Source: UBA7672 sp041398245
Lineage (GTDB): Bacteria; Pseudomonadota; Alphaproteobacteria; Caulobacterales; Hyphomonadaceae
NCBI GenBank assembly: GCA_041398245.1
Contig: JAWKVC010000014.1
Location: 55,079-119,078 of the forward strand
Reading direction: 5' to 3'
Length of the DNA: 64,000 nt
Shown here: one piece after another, positions 37,582 through 47,223 of the stretch
Layout: every line of letters begins with the position of its first letter
How positions within the stretch are numbered: position 1 is the first letter of the stretch
Program-made: the position numbers and the translations under genes
The notes under the pieces: generated by a model
Seen by the model: only the letters and a program-made list of their open reading frames with translations
Told to the model about the DNA's origin: nothing
Database searches by the model: none

Positions 37582-38481
37582 ATGACCCGCATCGCATTCA
37601 TCGGCCTTGGAAACATGGGCGGCGGCATGGCCGCGCGGCAGGTCGTCGGCGGGCGTGAAGTGCACGCATTCGATCTGTCCGAGGCCGCCGTGAAGCGCGC
37701 CGTCGGCGCAGGCGCCCTGGCCACCGGCAGCATCGAAAAGGCCGTCGAGAAAGCTGAAGCTGTCATCACCATGCTCCCTGCCGGGCCGCATGTGCGGAAG
37801 GTCTACGATGAGCACATCCTTCCCTACGCGCCCAAGTCAGCGCTTTTGATTGATTGCTCCACCATCGATGTGGATTCAGCCCGCGCCGTCGCTGCGCAGG
37901 CAAAGGCCGCCGGCTTCCGCTTTGCGGATGCGCCCGTCTCCGGCGGCACGGCGGCGGCGGATGCGGGCACGCTCGCCTTCATGGTCGGCTGCAACGAGCC
38001 CGACTTTGCAGAAGTCGAGGAAACGCTGAAGCCGATGGCGCGCGTTGTCATCCGCGCTGGCGATCATGGCGCCGGGCAGGCTGCCAAGATCTGCAACAAC
38101 ATGCTGCTTGGCATCTCCATGATCGGCACATGCGAGGCCTTCGCCCTGGCCGAGCGGCTCGGCCTCGCGCCGGACCGCTTCTTCGAGATCGCCTCCAAAT
38201 CGTCCGGCAATTGCTGGTCGCTGTCGACCTATGCGCCGTGGCCGGGCGTCGGCCCGCAGACGGCGTCAGACCGCAACTATGAAGGCGGCTTCGCGACGGC
38301 GATGATGCTGAAAGACCTCAAACTGGCGCAGGAAGCCGCCGCCCGCGCCGGCGCCACGACGCCGCTCGGCGCCCAGTCCGAGGCGATCTACGCGCTGTTC
38401 GACCGGCTCGGCTTCGGCGGCAAGGATTTCTCGGGCGTTCTTCAGATGCTGCGCGGAAACCTTGACGGCCTGGGCCGTTAG
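37582..38481 (+). CDS. mmsB: 3-hydroxyisobutyrate dehydrogenase
   Basis: 299 residues from ATG 37582, which has a GGAGG site 10 nt upstream. NAD-binding TRIAFIGLGNMGGGMAAR, substrate motif DAPVSGGTAAADAGTLAFM, and the catalytic Lys in GAGQAAKICNNMLLGISM are typical of the beta-hydroxyacid dehydrogenase family and HIBADH in particular. Converts 3-hydroxyisobutyrate to methylmalonate semialdehyde, the substrate of MmsA. Separated from mmsA by two unrelated genes. Confidence 0.93.
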   Translation: MTRIAFIGLGNMGGGMAARQVVGGREVHAFDLSEAAVKRAVGAGALATGSIEKAVEKAEAVITMLPAGPHVRKVYDEHILPYAPKSALLIDCSTIDVDSARAVAAQAKAAGFRFADAPVSGGTAAADAGTLAFMVGCNEPDFAEVEETLKPMARVVIRAGDHGAGQAAKICNNMLLGISMIGTCEAFALAERLGLAPDRFFEIASKSSGNCWSLSTYAPWPGVGPQTASDRNYEGGFATAMMLKDLKLAQEAAARAGATTPLGAQSEAIYALFDRLGFGGKDFSGVLQMLRGNLDGLGR

Positions 38482-38541
38482 CCGAAGGCGATAGCACGCT
38501 AATAGTTAATCGGCCCGCGAACACTGTTAACCATCCAAAAA

Positions 38542-38557
38542 TGTACTTGTAGCACAA
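38542..38557 (+). promoter_or_regulatory. Shared 16-bp motif upstream of globin-coupled chemoreceptor
   Basis: TGTACTTGTAGCACAA, an imperfect inverted repeat (GTACT-N3-AGCAC), ends 42 nt before the ATG at 38600. Near-identical sites lie at 48285-48300 and, on the minus strand, 57942-57957. A GTTAACC element precedes it by nine bases. Confidence 0.45.
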
Positions 38558-38599
38558 AGAAGCATCCGGTTCCCGGCAATCGCTTCTGGATGGCCCAAC

Positions 38600-39997
38600 A
38601 TGACTTCCTCCAACATCGATATCGCCGATCGCCTCGGCTTCATGAAGCTCGACAGCGACGCCACGCAAGCGTTGCGCGAAATGTCGGGCATCGTTCGGGA
38701 AGCGCTCCCGCACGTGCTCGATGAATTCTACAAACACGTACGGGCCTGGCCGCAGGTCGCGCGCCTGTTCGGCGGCGAGGCCGTGATGAGCATGGCGCGG
38801 AACAAGCAGGTCGATCACTGGTCGATCATCCTGCGCGGTGAGTTCACCAACGAGTATGTCGCTTCGGTCCGCAAGATCGGCCAGACGCACGCGCGTATCG
38901 GGCTGGAGCCGCGCTGGTACATTGCCGGCTACAACTTCATCATGGAGCGCGTCGTCGGGCTGATCGGCAAGCACTGCCACGACAGGTTCTTCCCGCCGAG
39001 TGTCAAGTTCAAGACGCCCGCCGAGCGCGCCCGTGCCGATGCAGACTTCACCGCCATGAACACGCGCTACTGCGCCGCCTTCATGCGCGCCGCCCTGCTG
39101 GACATGGATTTCGCGATCTCGATCTATCTCGAAGAAGGCGAAGCCGCAAAGCAGCGCGCGCTGCAGGAAATCGCCGGCAAATTCGAACAGTCCGTCGGCA
39201 ACATCGTGACGACGGTCGCCGCCGCCGCAACCGAACTGGAACATACCGCCCGCTCGATGTCCTCCATCGCCGAAGCGACCAGCGGCAAGGCCATCGCGGT
39301 TTCCGCCGCCGCCGAGCAGGCCACCACCAGCGTGTCGCAGGTCGCGAACTCCACCGATGAGCTGAACCAGGCCGTCGGCGAGATTTCGCGTCAGGTGACG
39401 CAGGCCTCCAGGATGGCCTCGGCCGGCGTCGTCAAGGCGCGCGGCACCAGCGATATCATGACCCAGCTGTCTCAGGCCGCCGACAAGATCGGCCAGGTCG
39501 TCTCCCTCATCGCCGACATCGCCGCCCAGACAAACCTGCTTGCCCTCAACGCGACAATCGAAAGCGCACGCGCCGGCGAGGCGGGGCGCGGCTTCGCTGT
39601 CGTCGCCGCCGAGGTGAAGGCGCTGGCGGGCCAGACCGCCAAGGCCACCGAGGATATCGGCCAGCAGATCGCCGCCATGCAGGAGATCAGCCGCCAGTCG
39701 GTCGCCGCCATCTCCGACATCCAGTCGGCCATCAACGAGATCGACAGCGTGTCGACCGCCATCAGCGCGGCGGTCGAGGAGCAATCGGCGACGACCCGCG
39801 AGATCTCGCGCAGCACGGGCGAAGCCGCGATCGGCACCAAGGAAGTCACCCGCCACATCACGGAAGTGCAGCGTGAGGCCTCCGAAACGGGCGACGCCGC
39901 CTCACAAGTGGTCGACGCCTCCAGCGAGCTGGGCCGCCAGGCCGAACACCTCCGCCGTCAGGTGGAGAGCTTCCTCGCCCATCTGCGGGCGGCCTGA
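38600..39997 (+). CDS. Globin-coupled methyl-accepting chemotaxis protein (HemAT-like)
   Basis: 465 residues, no TM helix or periplasmic domain. Residues ~10-175 are a protoglobin sensor domain; the proximal haem His is expected in IGQTHARIGLEPRWYIAGYN. A short linker leads to a cytosolic signalling domain with the receptor tip VSLIADIAAQTNLLALNATI and EVKALAGQTAKATEDIG. HemAT-type proteins sense oxygen and control CheA. This is the only chemoreceptor in the window and could signal to the che cluster at 9-14 kb. A strong terminator follows. Confidence 0.93.
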   Translation: MTSSNIDIADRLGFMKLDSDATQALREMSGIVREALPHVLDEFYKHVRAWPQVARLFGGEAVMSMARNKQVDHWSIILRGEFTNEYVASVRKIGQTHARIGLEPRWYIAGYNFIMERVVGLIGKHCHDRFFPPSVKFKTPAERARADADFTAMNTRYCAAFMRAALLDMDFAISIYLEEGEAAKQRALQEIAGKFEQSVGNIVTTVAAAATELEHTARSMSSIAEATSGKAIAVSAAAEQATTSVSQVANSTDELNQAVGEISRQVTQASRMASAGVVKARGTSDIMTQLSQAADKIGQVVSLIADIAAQTNLLALNATIESARAGEAGRGFAVVAAEVKALAGQTAKATEDIGQQIAAMQEISRQSVAAISDIQSAINEIDSVSTAISAAVEEQSATTREISRSTGEAAIGTKEVTRHITEVQREASETGDAASQVVDASSELGRQAEHLRRQVESFLAHLRAA

Positions 39998-40383
39998 TCC
40001 CGCCTTCCATCTGACCCAAACACGACGAGAGCCCCGGCCCAGCGGCCGGGGCTTTTGATTTTGTTGCGTCCCGCGTGACCCCTTTTTCACGTGGACCCCG
40101 CTTACCCAGACAGAGGGGCCTTGTCGTCGATCCGCCGTGCCGAAGTCTTCGGTTGCCGCGGCTGCTGTGGCGAGGTCCGCCCGGAAAAGGGAAGGCGGAT
40201 CAGCACTTTGGCCTGTGGATGAGTTGGGGTCTCGCCGCACCCGGGGATGGGGTGGGGTCGAGGAGTCCGCGGGAAGGTCCAGCTGCCGACATCCGGGTCT
40301 AGGGCGGGCATGTGCGCCGACGCTGCGAATGCGCTGCGCATGCCCGAGGCGAGGACACTGATCGAGGGACCAAGGGGAATACC
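39998..40383 (+). other. Spacer without a gene (386 nt)
   Basis: Contains the chemoreceptor terminator and then about 320 nt with no convincing coding frame. The last 80 nt lead into the operon starting at 40384 and should hold its promoter, but no clear sigma70 boxes are visible; an AAGGGG ribosome site ends the stretch. Confidence 0.5.
40030..40056 (+). terminator. Rho-independent terminator of chemoreceptor gene
   Basis: Perfect 10-bp stem AGCCCCGGCC / GGCCGGGGCT with loop CAGC, followed by a T-run (TTT, then GATTTTG). It lies 33 nt after the stop of the globin-coupled receptor. Confidence 0.88.
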
Positions 40384-40962
40384 ATGCAGACACCGGAAAC
40401 GCCGCCGCCGCTGGCGGGCGCTCCAGCCGCCGACGCCGTCGTGGCGCCGGACTGGCTCGTTTACATGATGTGGGGCGCGGTTGCGTTCGCGGCGTTGTGG
40501 CTGGTCTCGACCGTCTTCATCCACATGCGCCGGCGTGCCACCAATCTCACATCGGCGCAGCAGGCCAGCGTCAGGAAGGATGCCGCGCCCGACTTCCTGA
40601 AAGTCGACCACAAGGCGCGCGACGCGGCGATGGAGCGCGGCGAGGCCTACGAGAAGGAACTCGAAGAGCGCGAGAAGGCCGAGGCCGCCGCCGGCATGAA
40701 GCCGAAGAAGGAGCCCGTCGGCATCCTCAAGATGATCTCGGGCATCGCCGCCTTCCTGTTCTCGCTATTCACGCTGGTCGGCGCGATTGTCGGCACCTTC
40801 CGCACGCTCGACGGCGCCGGCGTTCAGCTCAGCAAGCTCGATCAGGTTGGCGCGGTCGTCACGCAATACCCGATCCCCTCGATCATCTGCGTGTTTGTGA
40901 TCGGCTACACGATCTTCGTCTGGGTCTCGCAGAAGAGGTGGGCCCAGCCTCCCAAGATCTGA
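40384..40962 (+). CDS. Three-TM membrane protein, first gene of SPFH-kinase-protease operon
   Basis: 192 residues from ATG 40384 with AAGGGG 7 nt upstream. A Pro-rich N-terminus leads to TM1 (~24-46, WLVYMMWGAVAFAALWLVST), then a charged helical stretch (KARDAAMERGEAYEKELEER), then TM2 (~118-145) and TM3 (~166-184). No family recognised. It precedes the SPFH gene by 45 nt on the same strand and could be its membrane partner. Confidence 0.75.
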   Translation: MQTPETPPPLAGAPAADAVVAPDWLVYMMWGAVAFAALWLVSTVFIHMRRRATNLTSAQQASVRKDAAPDFLKVDHKARDAAMERGEAYEKELEEREKAEAAAGMKPKKEPVGILKMISGIAAFLFSLFTLVGAIVGTFRTLDGAGVQLSKLDQVGAVVTQYPIPSIICVFVIGYTIFVWVSQKRWAQPPKI

Positions 40963-41007
40963 TCTCCGCACGCACGCATCACTTTCTCTCCTGACGGAGC
41001 CGCCACG

Positions 41008-42845
41008 ATGAAAACCGAACAACTGATTGTCAGCGATCCCCGCCTCCTCGCCGAATTCATCGGCCCGGAGACGTTCAAGGCCTTCTTCGAGAAGCGCTTC
41101 GAGGTTCCGCCCGACTATCTCGGCCTCCTGATGCGCAACGGCCAGTTCGTGGAGGGCTACAAGGGCGCCCACTTCACGGTCGGCGGCCTGTTCCACCAGC
41201 TCAAGGGCATGATCGGCGGCTCGACCTCGGTCAGCCTGATGATCGCCGACCTCAAAACCTTCCAGCAGTACTACGAAGTCGTGGCGCGCACGAAGGACAA
41301 GGTCGACGTCAACGGCACGGTCGTTCTCGATCTCCAGGTCAATCCGGAAAAGCCGCAGAACATTCTCGGCATGATGGAACAGCGCCGCTCGCTGTCGAAG
41401 GACGACGCCGCGCAACGCATCCGCAGCCACGCCTGGGAGCGCGTGTTCGAAGCCGCCCTGTCGCGCGTCAACGCCAACGAGATCCGCGGCAACAAGGGTT
41501 TGCAGGACATGATCCAGGCGGATCTGATGAAGGAATGCGAGCGCATCGCCGGCGATCTCGGCCTTCTGGTACGCGCTTCATCGGTTAACTGGGCGATCAA
41601 CGAGGTCGAGAAGCAGGAAGCCGTCCGCGCCGCCGCCATCCGCGAAACCGATCGTCTTGAATTCGAGTTCGAGACCCTGAAGCGCGACCTTGAGCGCGAG
41701 CACGAGACCACCAAGATCCGGCTCAACAACAAGGTCGATATCGACAAGCTGAACATCAACAACGAGAACGACCTGCGTCGACTCGTCCTCGACAACGAGA
41801 TCGAGTTCAACGACGCGCGTGAAACCGGCGCCCGCATCGCCGAGATGAAGGTGCTGCAGCACGAGATCAACAAGCTGAAGACGGAGCGCCTCGCCAAGTT
41901 CGAAGGCGAACTGCAGACCGCAACCCATGACGGCGTCGATCTCAAGGTCATCCACGAGCGCAAACGCGTTCTGGAGCGCAACACCGAACAGCTCGACCGG
42001 GAACATCAGCTCAAGCTGCGCGCTCGAGCGCGACTACGATCTCGAAACCCGCGATATCGAGCGCGAATCCCGCCGCGACGACCGCGAGTTCGACCGCGAA
42101 GGCCGCAAGCTCGACCGCGCCGAACAGCGCGACGCCCGGCAACGAGGATCGCGAAGACCTCAAGGTCGAACGCCGCGAGGATCGCGACTACGACCATGAG
42201 ACACGCGAGAAAGAGATTCGTGTCAGCGAGAAGGAACGCGATTTCGGCTTCGACACGCGCAAGAAGGATGTCGATGTCACCGACAAGGAAGAGTATGCGC
42301 CCGCCCGGCAGCGTGAGCTGGACAAGGTCAATCGCGACCGCCTGCGCGATCTCCAGGACCTCGACAAGGATATGGAGTCGCATCTGCTGAATTCGCGGCT
42401 CAAGGAGGGCGATGCCCTTCACGACCGCGACATGGATGTCCGCAAGCTCGAAGCGCAGCGCGAGGCCGACCGTCTCGTGCTCGGCGCCAAGATGACGCCC
42501 GAGCAGATCCTCGCCATCAACGCAGGTCTCAGCCCCGATGTCGCCCGCATCCTCGAGGAACAGGCGCGGGCCCAGGCCGTCGACAAGAACGCCCAGATGG
42601 ATCTGATGCGTCAGATGGTCGAGCAGGCCAACCGCGCCCGCGTCAGCTCCGAGGAGCAGGCCCGCGCCATGTTCGACTCCGGCATGAAAGGCGCCGTCGG
42701 TGTCGCGGCCGGCGCCGGCGGCAAGGCGGCTCCCCCCGGCGGTGCTGCTGCGGGCGACGCCACGGTCGAGTGCCCCAAATGCACGCGGGTGAACCCGGCC
42801 AAGGCCAAGTTCTGCGTTGGATGCGGCGAACAGCTTCGTCGCTAG
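41008..42845 (+). pseudogene. SPFH-coiled-coil-zinc-ribbon protein, two frame breaks
   Basis: About 612 residues once two single-base shifts are bridged. Residues 1-~230 form an SPFH/Band-7-like domain (RFEVPPDYLGLLMRNGQFVE; GAHFTVGGLFHQLKG). A long, highly charged coiled coil follows, then a C-terminal zinc ribbon CPKCTRVNPAKAKFCVGCGE. The frame changes at about 42020 (after HQLKL, to ALERDYDLETRD) and again at about 42140 (to EDREDLKVERRED), each consistent with one extra G. Related architectures occur in 'virion core protein'-like SPFH proteins. Probably a membrane-associated scaffold for the downstream FHA, kinase and protease products. Confidence 0.8.
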
Positions 42846-42857
42846 CAGGAGCGCGCG

Positions 42858-44033
42858 ATGGCCCTCCCTGTCGGCAATCCCGGCGGCATTTCGCAGTGCT
42901 GCTATCAGCACGCGGTCACGGCTGACGCGGTGTTCTGCGGCGAGTGCGGCAAGCCGCTCCTGCGCTGCATGGCGTACGAGGAATGCGGCGGCCTCGTCGG
43001 CGAGGATGGCTGTTGCTCGGTCTGCGTGCGGCCGCAGCTCTATCTCGACAAGGACGCCGTCACCGAGGTGAAGTCCGGCGGCGTGCTTGTGCTGCCGCTC
43101 GTCTTCTACAACGCCTCCGGTATCGGCCGGCCGCTCTTCATCACGGATGTCTGGGCCCGCGAGGGGCAGGGCAGCCGCCGCAAGGTCGAAATCCCGTGGC
43201 GCAGGCTCGATGCCGGCGGCTCCAACCGCCTCAACATCCAGACCGGCGCGCTCGAACAGCAGGGCCGGCACAGCATCGAGGTCACCTTCGCCGCCGCTAC
43301 GAACTATTTCATGCGCGAGGAGCGTTTCTGTTTCACCTCGCTGCTCAGCCTTGAAGTCGAACAGGGCGGCAGTCTGGTGATCAACCAGACGATCAACGCC
43401 TCCGGCGTTGGCGCCGGCAGCGACACGGTCTACGCCCCCATCCGTCTTCAGACGCAGGGAGATGCGCGTAAGGCGGCCTCGGGCGGCAAGGCGGCGGAGC
43501 TGGCATTGCAGCGCGCCGACAATTTCGAGGCGGCGGAGGGCGTCCGCGGCTACACCGAAGGATCGCTGAAGGGCGCGGTGCTCAATCGCGGCGCCCGCAT
43601 TGTCTGGAAAGGCTTCGGCGCGGACGAGCCGCCCCCCAGCGCCATCACCACGCGCGATGGCATTCTCGCGCTCGGGCGCAGCAAGAGCATCCGCGAGGGC
43701 GGCGACAACTTTGTTCAGCTGCTGATCACCGACGCCAACGGCGCCGTCGACGAACAGCTGAGTCAGGCGATCTCGCGTCGCCATCTCGAACTGTTCATCC
43801 AGGGCGGCCGTCTGTGCGCGCGCGTCACCGGTCAGGCTGGCGTCATGATCGGGGATCGCAAATACGGCGCGGATGATGCACTGGCCGTCATCGACAATGG
43901 CGACATCCTCCACATCCTGCCGAAATTCCCGGAAGCGCTGGCCCTGCAGGTCAGGATGCGCGCGACCTACGGCCATATTGATGAGGTTGCCATCACCCGC
44001 CTTCCGGCTGTCCCCGACGGAGCGGCCCGATGA
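42858..44033 (+). CDS. Zinc-ribbon/FHA-domain adaptor protein
   Basis: 391 residues. The N-terminus is cysteine-rich (AVFCGECGKPLLRC; EECGGLVGEDGCCSVC), consistent with one or two zinc ribbons. Residues ~60-210 look like a beta-sandwich (LVLPLVFYNASG; GRHSIEVTFAAATNYF). Residues ~285-375 form an FHA-like domain with ILALGRSKSIREGG, the phosphothreonine-binding SRRHLELF and VIDNGDILHIL. FHA domains bind phosphothreonine, so the two kinases that follow are obvious partners. Starts 12 nt after the SPFH gene and overlaps the first kinase gene by four bases (ATGA). Confidence 0.82.
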   Translation: MALPVGNPGGISQCCYQHAVTADAVFCGECGKPLLRCMAYEECGGLVGEDGCCSVCVRPQLYLDKDAVTEVKSGGVLVLPLVFYNASGIGRPLFITDVWAREGQGSRRKVEIPWRRLDAGGSNRLNIQTGALEQQGRHSIEVTFAAATNYFMREERFCFTSLLSLEVEQGGSLVINQTINASGVGAGSDTVYAPIRLQTQGDARKAASGGKAAELALQRADNFEAAEGVRGYTEGSLKGAVLNRGARIVWKGFGADEPPPSAITTRDGILALGRSKSIREGGDNFVQLLITDANGAVDEQLSQAISRRHLELFIQGGRLCARVTGQAGVMIGDRKYGADDALAVIDNGDILHILPKFPEALALQVRMRATYGHIDEVAITRLPAVPDGAAR

Positions 44034-45577
44034 AGTGTCCCAATTGCTCCAGCCCCGTCACAGCCGACGCGCGCTTCTGCGGCGAATGCGGTCAGGCGCT
44101 GCGCCAGCTGGGCAAGTCCCTGATCGAGCCTGACCCCGCACCGCCGGAGGCCGCCCCGCTCCCGGATCTGTCCGCGCTCCACACGATCGACGGCGCGGAA
44201 ACGCATGCGCCCAAGACAGGTTCGCAGCGCGTCCTCTCGCCCGGCGACATCTTCGCCGATCGCTACGAGGTAAAGCAGATCATAGGCGAAGGCGGCATGG
44301 GCGTCGTCTATCGCGCCGCGGACAAGCTCACGGAGAAGGATGTCGCGCTGAAGCTGATCCGCGCGGATCGCCTCGCCGGCAAGGATGCGGTCAACCGTCT
44401 TATCCGCGAAGGCGTCACGTCCCGCGACATCCGCCATCCGAATGTCGTCGCCGTCTATGATGTCGGCGAGGTCGACGGCAATCCCTACATGTCGATGGAG
44501 TTCCTTAGCGGCCAGAGCCTCAGGAGCTGGAACCGCAAGCGGCTCGCGCGCTCGCTCGACTGTTCGATGATGGCCGCCGCCAACATCATCGCCGAAATCC
44601 TGTCGGGGCTCGACGCCGCTCACAAGGCAGGCGTTGTCCATCGCGACCTCAAGCCCGAAAACGTCATGCTGGTCAGCGAGCCGACCGAACGCGGCGCGGC
44701 GCTGAAGATCCTGGATTTCGGCGTCGCGCGTGCGGCGGGCGCCGGCGACACGGGCGCCACCAGCCTCGGCACGCGGGGCTATATGGCGCCCGAGCAGATC
44801 ACGGCCCCCGATGCGGCCTTGCCCTCGGCCGATCTCTATTCCCTGTCGGTGATGTTCTACGAGCTTCTGGTCGGCGTCCTGCCGCAGGGCCACTGGCAGC
44901 CGCCCAGCGCCGGCCGCAGCGATGTTCCGCCGTCGATCGACAAGCTGATCGAGCGTGGTCTCTCCAACAATCCGCGTGTGCGTCCGCAAAGCGTCGCCGA
45001 ATACAGCCGCGAACTCGTTGGCGCCATGAACGCCGCTTTCGGACAGACCTCCGTTCCGCCCTGGCTTCAGAAGCTCAACGATACGCTGTTCCGTCCAAGC
45101 GGCGGCGCGCGGGCGCCATCCGCGCCGCAAGCTCCCCAACCGCATCAGCCGCAGCAGGCGGCGTATCAGGCGCACGCGCCGCAGGCCGGCGCCGGTCAGA
45201 ACGTGTTCAAGCTGTTCTGGGATGGCGTCACGCGGAAGTACGGCAGCGGCGCCGGCCGCGCCTCGGTGAAGGAATACTGGTCGATCAGCATCGGCGCGCT
45301 TGTACTCTTTCTGGTCGGTGTCGCGCTCGATGTCGATCTTGCGACCGTCGAGGTGGACGGCTTCGAGTATCAGGGCCCGATCATGCCGGCCTTCTCCATC
45401 ATCTTCCTGCTGGCGATGATCGTTCCCGGTATCGCGGTCACGGCGCGGCGCATTCACGACCTCGGTCACAAGGCGGACATCGCAAAGTCGTTCGAGCTGA
45501 TGGGCGCCATGATGTCGAGCCGGGGAACGGTCGGTCCGAACGCCTATGGACCTGATCCGCTGGAGGGCGCGAGATGA
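44030..45577 (+). CDS. Zinc-ribbon Ser/Thr protein kinase with DUF805-like tail
   Basis: 515 residues. Zinc ribbon with C3, C6, C17, C20 (CPNCSSPVTADARFCGECG), then a Hanks-type kinase: GEGGMGVVY loop, K108 in VALKLIR, HRDLKPEN at 204-211, DFG at 229-231, APE at 253-255. A Pro/Gln-rich linker leads to a C-terminal DUF805-like membrane domain (GRASVKEYWSISIGALVLFL; PGIAVTARRIHDLGHKAD). All catalytic residues are present, so it should be active. Its kinase core is closely similar to that of the next gene, pointing to tandem duplication. Overlaps both neighbours by ATGA. Confidence 0.9.
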   Translation: MKCPNCSSPVTADARFCGECGQALRQLGKSLIEPDPAPPEAAPLPDLSALHTIDGAETHAPKTGSQRVLSPGDIFADRYEVKQIIGEGGMGVVYRAADKLTEKDVALKLIRADRLAGKDAVNRLIREGVTSRDIRHPNVVAVYDVGEVDGNPYMSMEFLSGQSLRSWNRKRLARSLDCSMMAAANIIAEILSGLDAAHKAGVVHRDLKPENVMLVSEPTERGAALKILDFGVARAAGAGDTGATSLGTRGYMAPEQITAPDAALPSADLYSLSVMFYELLVGVLPQGHWQPPSAGRSDVPPSIDKLIERGLSNNPRVRPQSVAEYSRELVGAMNAAFGQTSVPPWLQKLNDTLFRPSGGARAPSAPQAPQPHQPQQAAYQAHAPQAGAGQNVFKLFWDGVTRKYGSGAGRASVKEYWSISIGALVLFLVGVALDVDLATVEVDGFEYQGPIMPAFSIIFLLAMIVPGIAVTARRIHDLGHKADIAKSFELMGAMMSSRGTVGPNAYGPDPLEGAR

Positions 45578-47193
45578 TCGTCTGCGGAAGCTGCGGCGCC
45601 AGCAATATCGACACGGCGCGGTTCTGCGAGGCCTGCGGCAAGCCGCTCGATAAACCCGCCGAAGCCGGATTATCCGGTCTGCACACGATCGATCCATCGC
45701 TTGAGCAGCGCAAGCAGGAGTCTGCCGGTTCGCCGCTCGATCTCAAGCCCGATGATGTTTTCGCCGACCGCTATCGCATCATTGAGGAGATCGGACGTGG
45801 CGGCATGGGTGTGGTCTATCGCGCCAATGACCCGGTCACCCAGCGCGATGTGGCGCTGAAGCTGATCCGCGGCGACAGGCTGGCCGGCAATGATGCGGTG
45901 AAGCGGCTTGTCCGCGAAGGCGTGCTCGCCCGCGACATCCGCCATCCCAATGTCGTCGCCGTCTACGATGTCGGCGAGGTCAAAGGCCTGCCATTCTTGA
46001 CGATGGAGCTGCTCGGCGGCCAATCCCTGCGCGCCTGGATGCAGAAGCAGATGCGCGAAGGCGGCGAAGCCTCCATGGCGATGGCCGCGAACATCGTCCG
46101 CGAGATTCTCAACGGGCTCGCCGCCGCTCATGCCCAGGGCGTGATCCATCGCGATCTCAAGCCCGAGAACATCATCCTGCTTGCCGAGCCAACTGACCGC
46201 GACGCGCGCCTCAAGATTCTCGACTTCGGCATCGCCCGCGCCGGCGGCATTTCGGACACCGGGTCCACCAGCCTCGGCACGCTGGAATACATGGCTCCCG
46301 AACAGGTGACGGCGCCGGAAGCCACACAGGCCTCCGCCGACTTCTACTCGCTCTCGGTGATCTTCTACGAACTCCTGATCGGCGTCGTGCCGAAGGGTCA
46401 CTGGCAGCCGCCAAGCGGCGGACGCAGCGATGTTCCGCCCGCCATCGACAAGCTGGTCGAGCGCGGCCTGTCCAACAATCCGCGTCAGCGGCCGCACACC
46501 GCGCAGCACTATCTCGCCGAACTGGAGTCCGCGCTGGCGGGTCAGGACATGCGGCCACAACCTGCGCCCCAGCCCGGCCCGTCGCCGCAGCCGGCTCCCC
46601 AGCCGCAACCCGCGCCTGCGGGCGCGGGCGCCAATCCGTTCCTCGCCTTCTTCCAGAACATGACGCCCATGAAGATGGGCATTGTCGGCGTGGTGATCAT
46701 CCTGGTGATCGGCGGCGGCTTCGCGGCCATGCTGGAAGGCGGCGACCCGCCGTCCTCACCGCCTCCGCAGCAGATCGTCAACAACCCTGATCCGGTCAAT
46801 CCGGAGCCTGTCTACAATCCACCCGTCAATCCGGTCACGCCCGTGCAGCCGGCCGCCCTGCCGCCGCCGGACACATCCAACTACGGCATCCTGTCGGGCA
46901 CATGGACCGACACCATCAATAACGTCATTCAGGTCAGCGTTTCACCCTATGGCGAAGTCTCCGGCCAGGTCATCGGCGGTGGTTTCGCCGGCTATGGTTT
47001 CTACGGTGAGTTCGCGGGAACCGTCCTGCAATACGCGATTGTCGACGGGCAGGGCCAGCCGATCACCGGAGGCGTCGCTCAATGGACCAACATCTGCCAC
47101 CTCGAATATCCCGAGGTGGACCCGTACGGGCAGTTCACCGGCCGGTCGATCCAGATCCATGTGCGGCATGTGCCGCCGGCAAAGTGCTTCTGA
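45574..47193 (+). CDS. Zinc-ribbon Ser/Thr protein kinase with TM and external domain
   Basis: 539 residues. Zinc ribbon with C4, C7, C18, C21 (CGSCGASNIDTARFCEACG), then a complete kinase: GRGGMGVVY, K96 in VALKLIR, HRDLKPEN at 192-199, DFG at 217-219, APE at 241-243. A Pro/Gln linker leads to one TM helix (~365-385, GIVGVVIILVIGGGFAAML) and an extracytosolic C-terminus with a proline-rich spacer and a ~100-residue beta-rich domain (LSGTWTDTINNVIQVSVSPY) ending in cysteines. The external domain could be a sensor. Shares its core with the previous kinase but has a different tail. Confidence 0.9.
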   Translation: MIVCGSCGASNIDTARFCEACGKPLDKPAEAGLSGLHTIDPSLEQRKQESAGSPLDLKPDDVFADRYRIIEEIGRGGMGVVYRANDPVTQRDVALKLIRGDRLAGNDAVKRLVREGVLARDIRHPNVVAVYDVGEVKGLPFLTMELLGGQSLRAWMQKQMREGGEASMAMAANIVREILNGLAAAHAQGVIHRDLKPENIILLAEPTDRDARLKILDFGIARAGGISDTGSTSLGTLEYMAPEQVTAPEATQASADFYSLSVIFYELLIGVVPKGHWQPPSGGRSDVPPAIDKLVERGLSNNPRQRPHTAQHYLAELESALAGQDMRPQPAPQPGPSPQPAPQPQPAPAGAGANPFLAFFQNMTPMKMGIVGVVIILVIGGGFAAMLEGGDPPSSPPPQQIVNNPDPVNPEPVYNPPVNPVTPVQPAALPPPDTSNYGILSGTWTDTINNVIQVSVSPYGEVSGQVIGGGFAGYGFYGEFAGTVLQYAIVDGQGQPITGGVAQWTNICHLEYPEVDPYGQFTGRSIQIHVRHVPPAKCF

Positions 47194-47223
47194 CAGAAAC
47201 AGGCGTGGGCAGGGGAGGCGGTC

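Noticed and set aside
38501..38600. CtrA binding site upstream of the chemoreceptor
   Set aside because: GTTAATC and GTTAACC are present but not in the TTAA-N7-TTAA arrangement.
38318..39856. 512-codon minus-strand frame over the chemoreceptor
   Set aside because: Shadow of the globin-coupled receptor; no recognisable domain.
42006..45697. Very long minus-strand frames opposite the FHA and kinase genes
   Set aside because: Complementary frames of conserved kinase and FHA coding DNA; no start signals or motifs.
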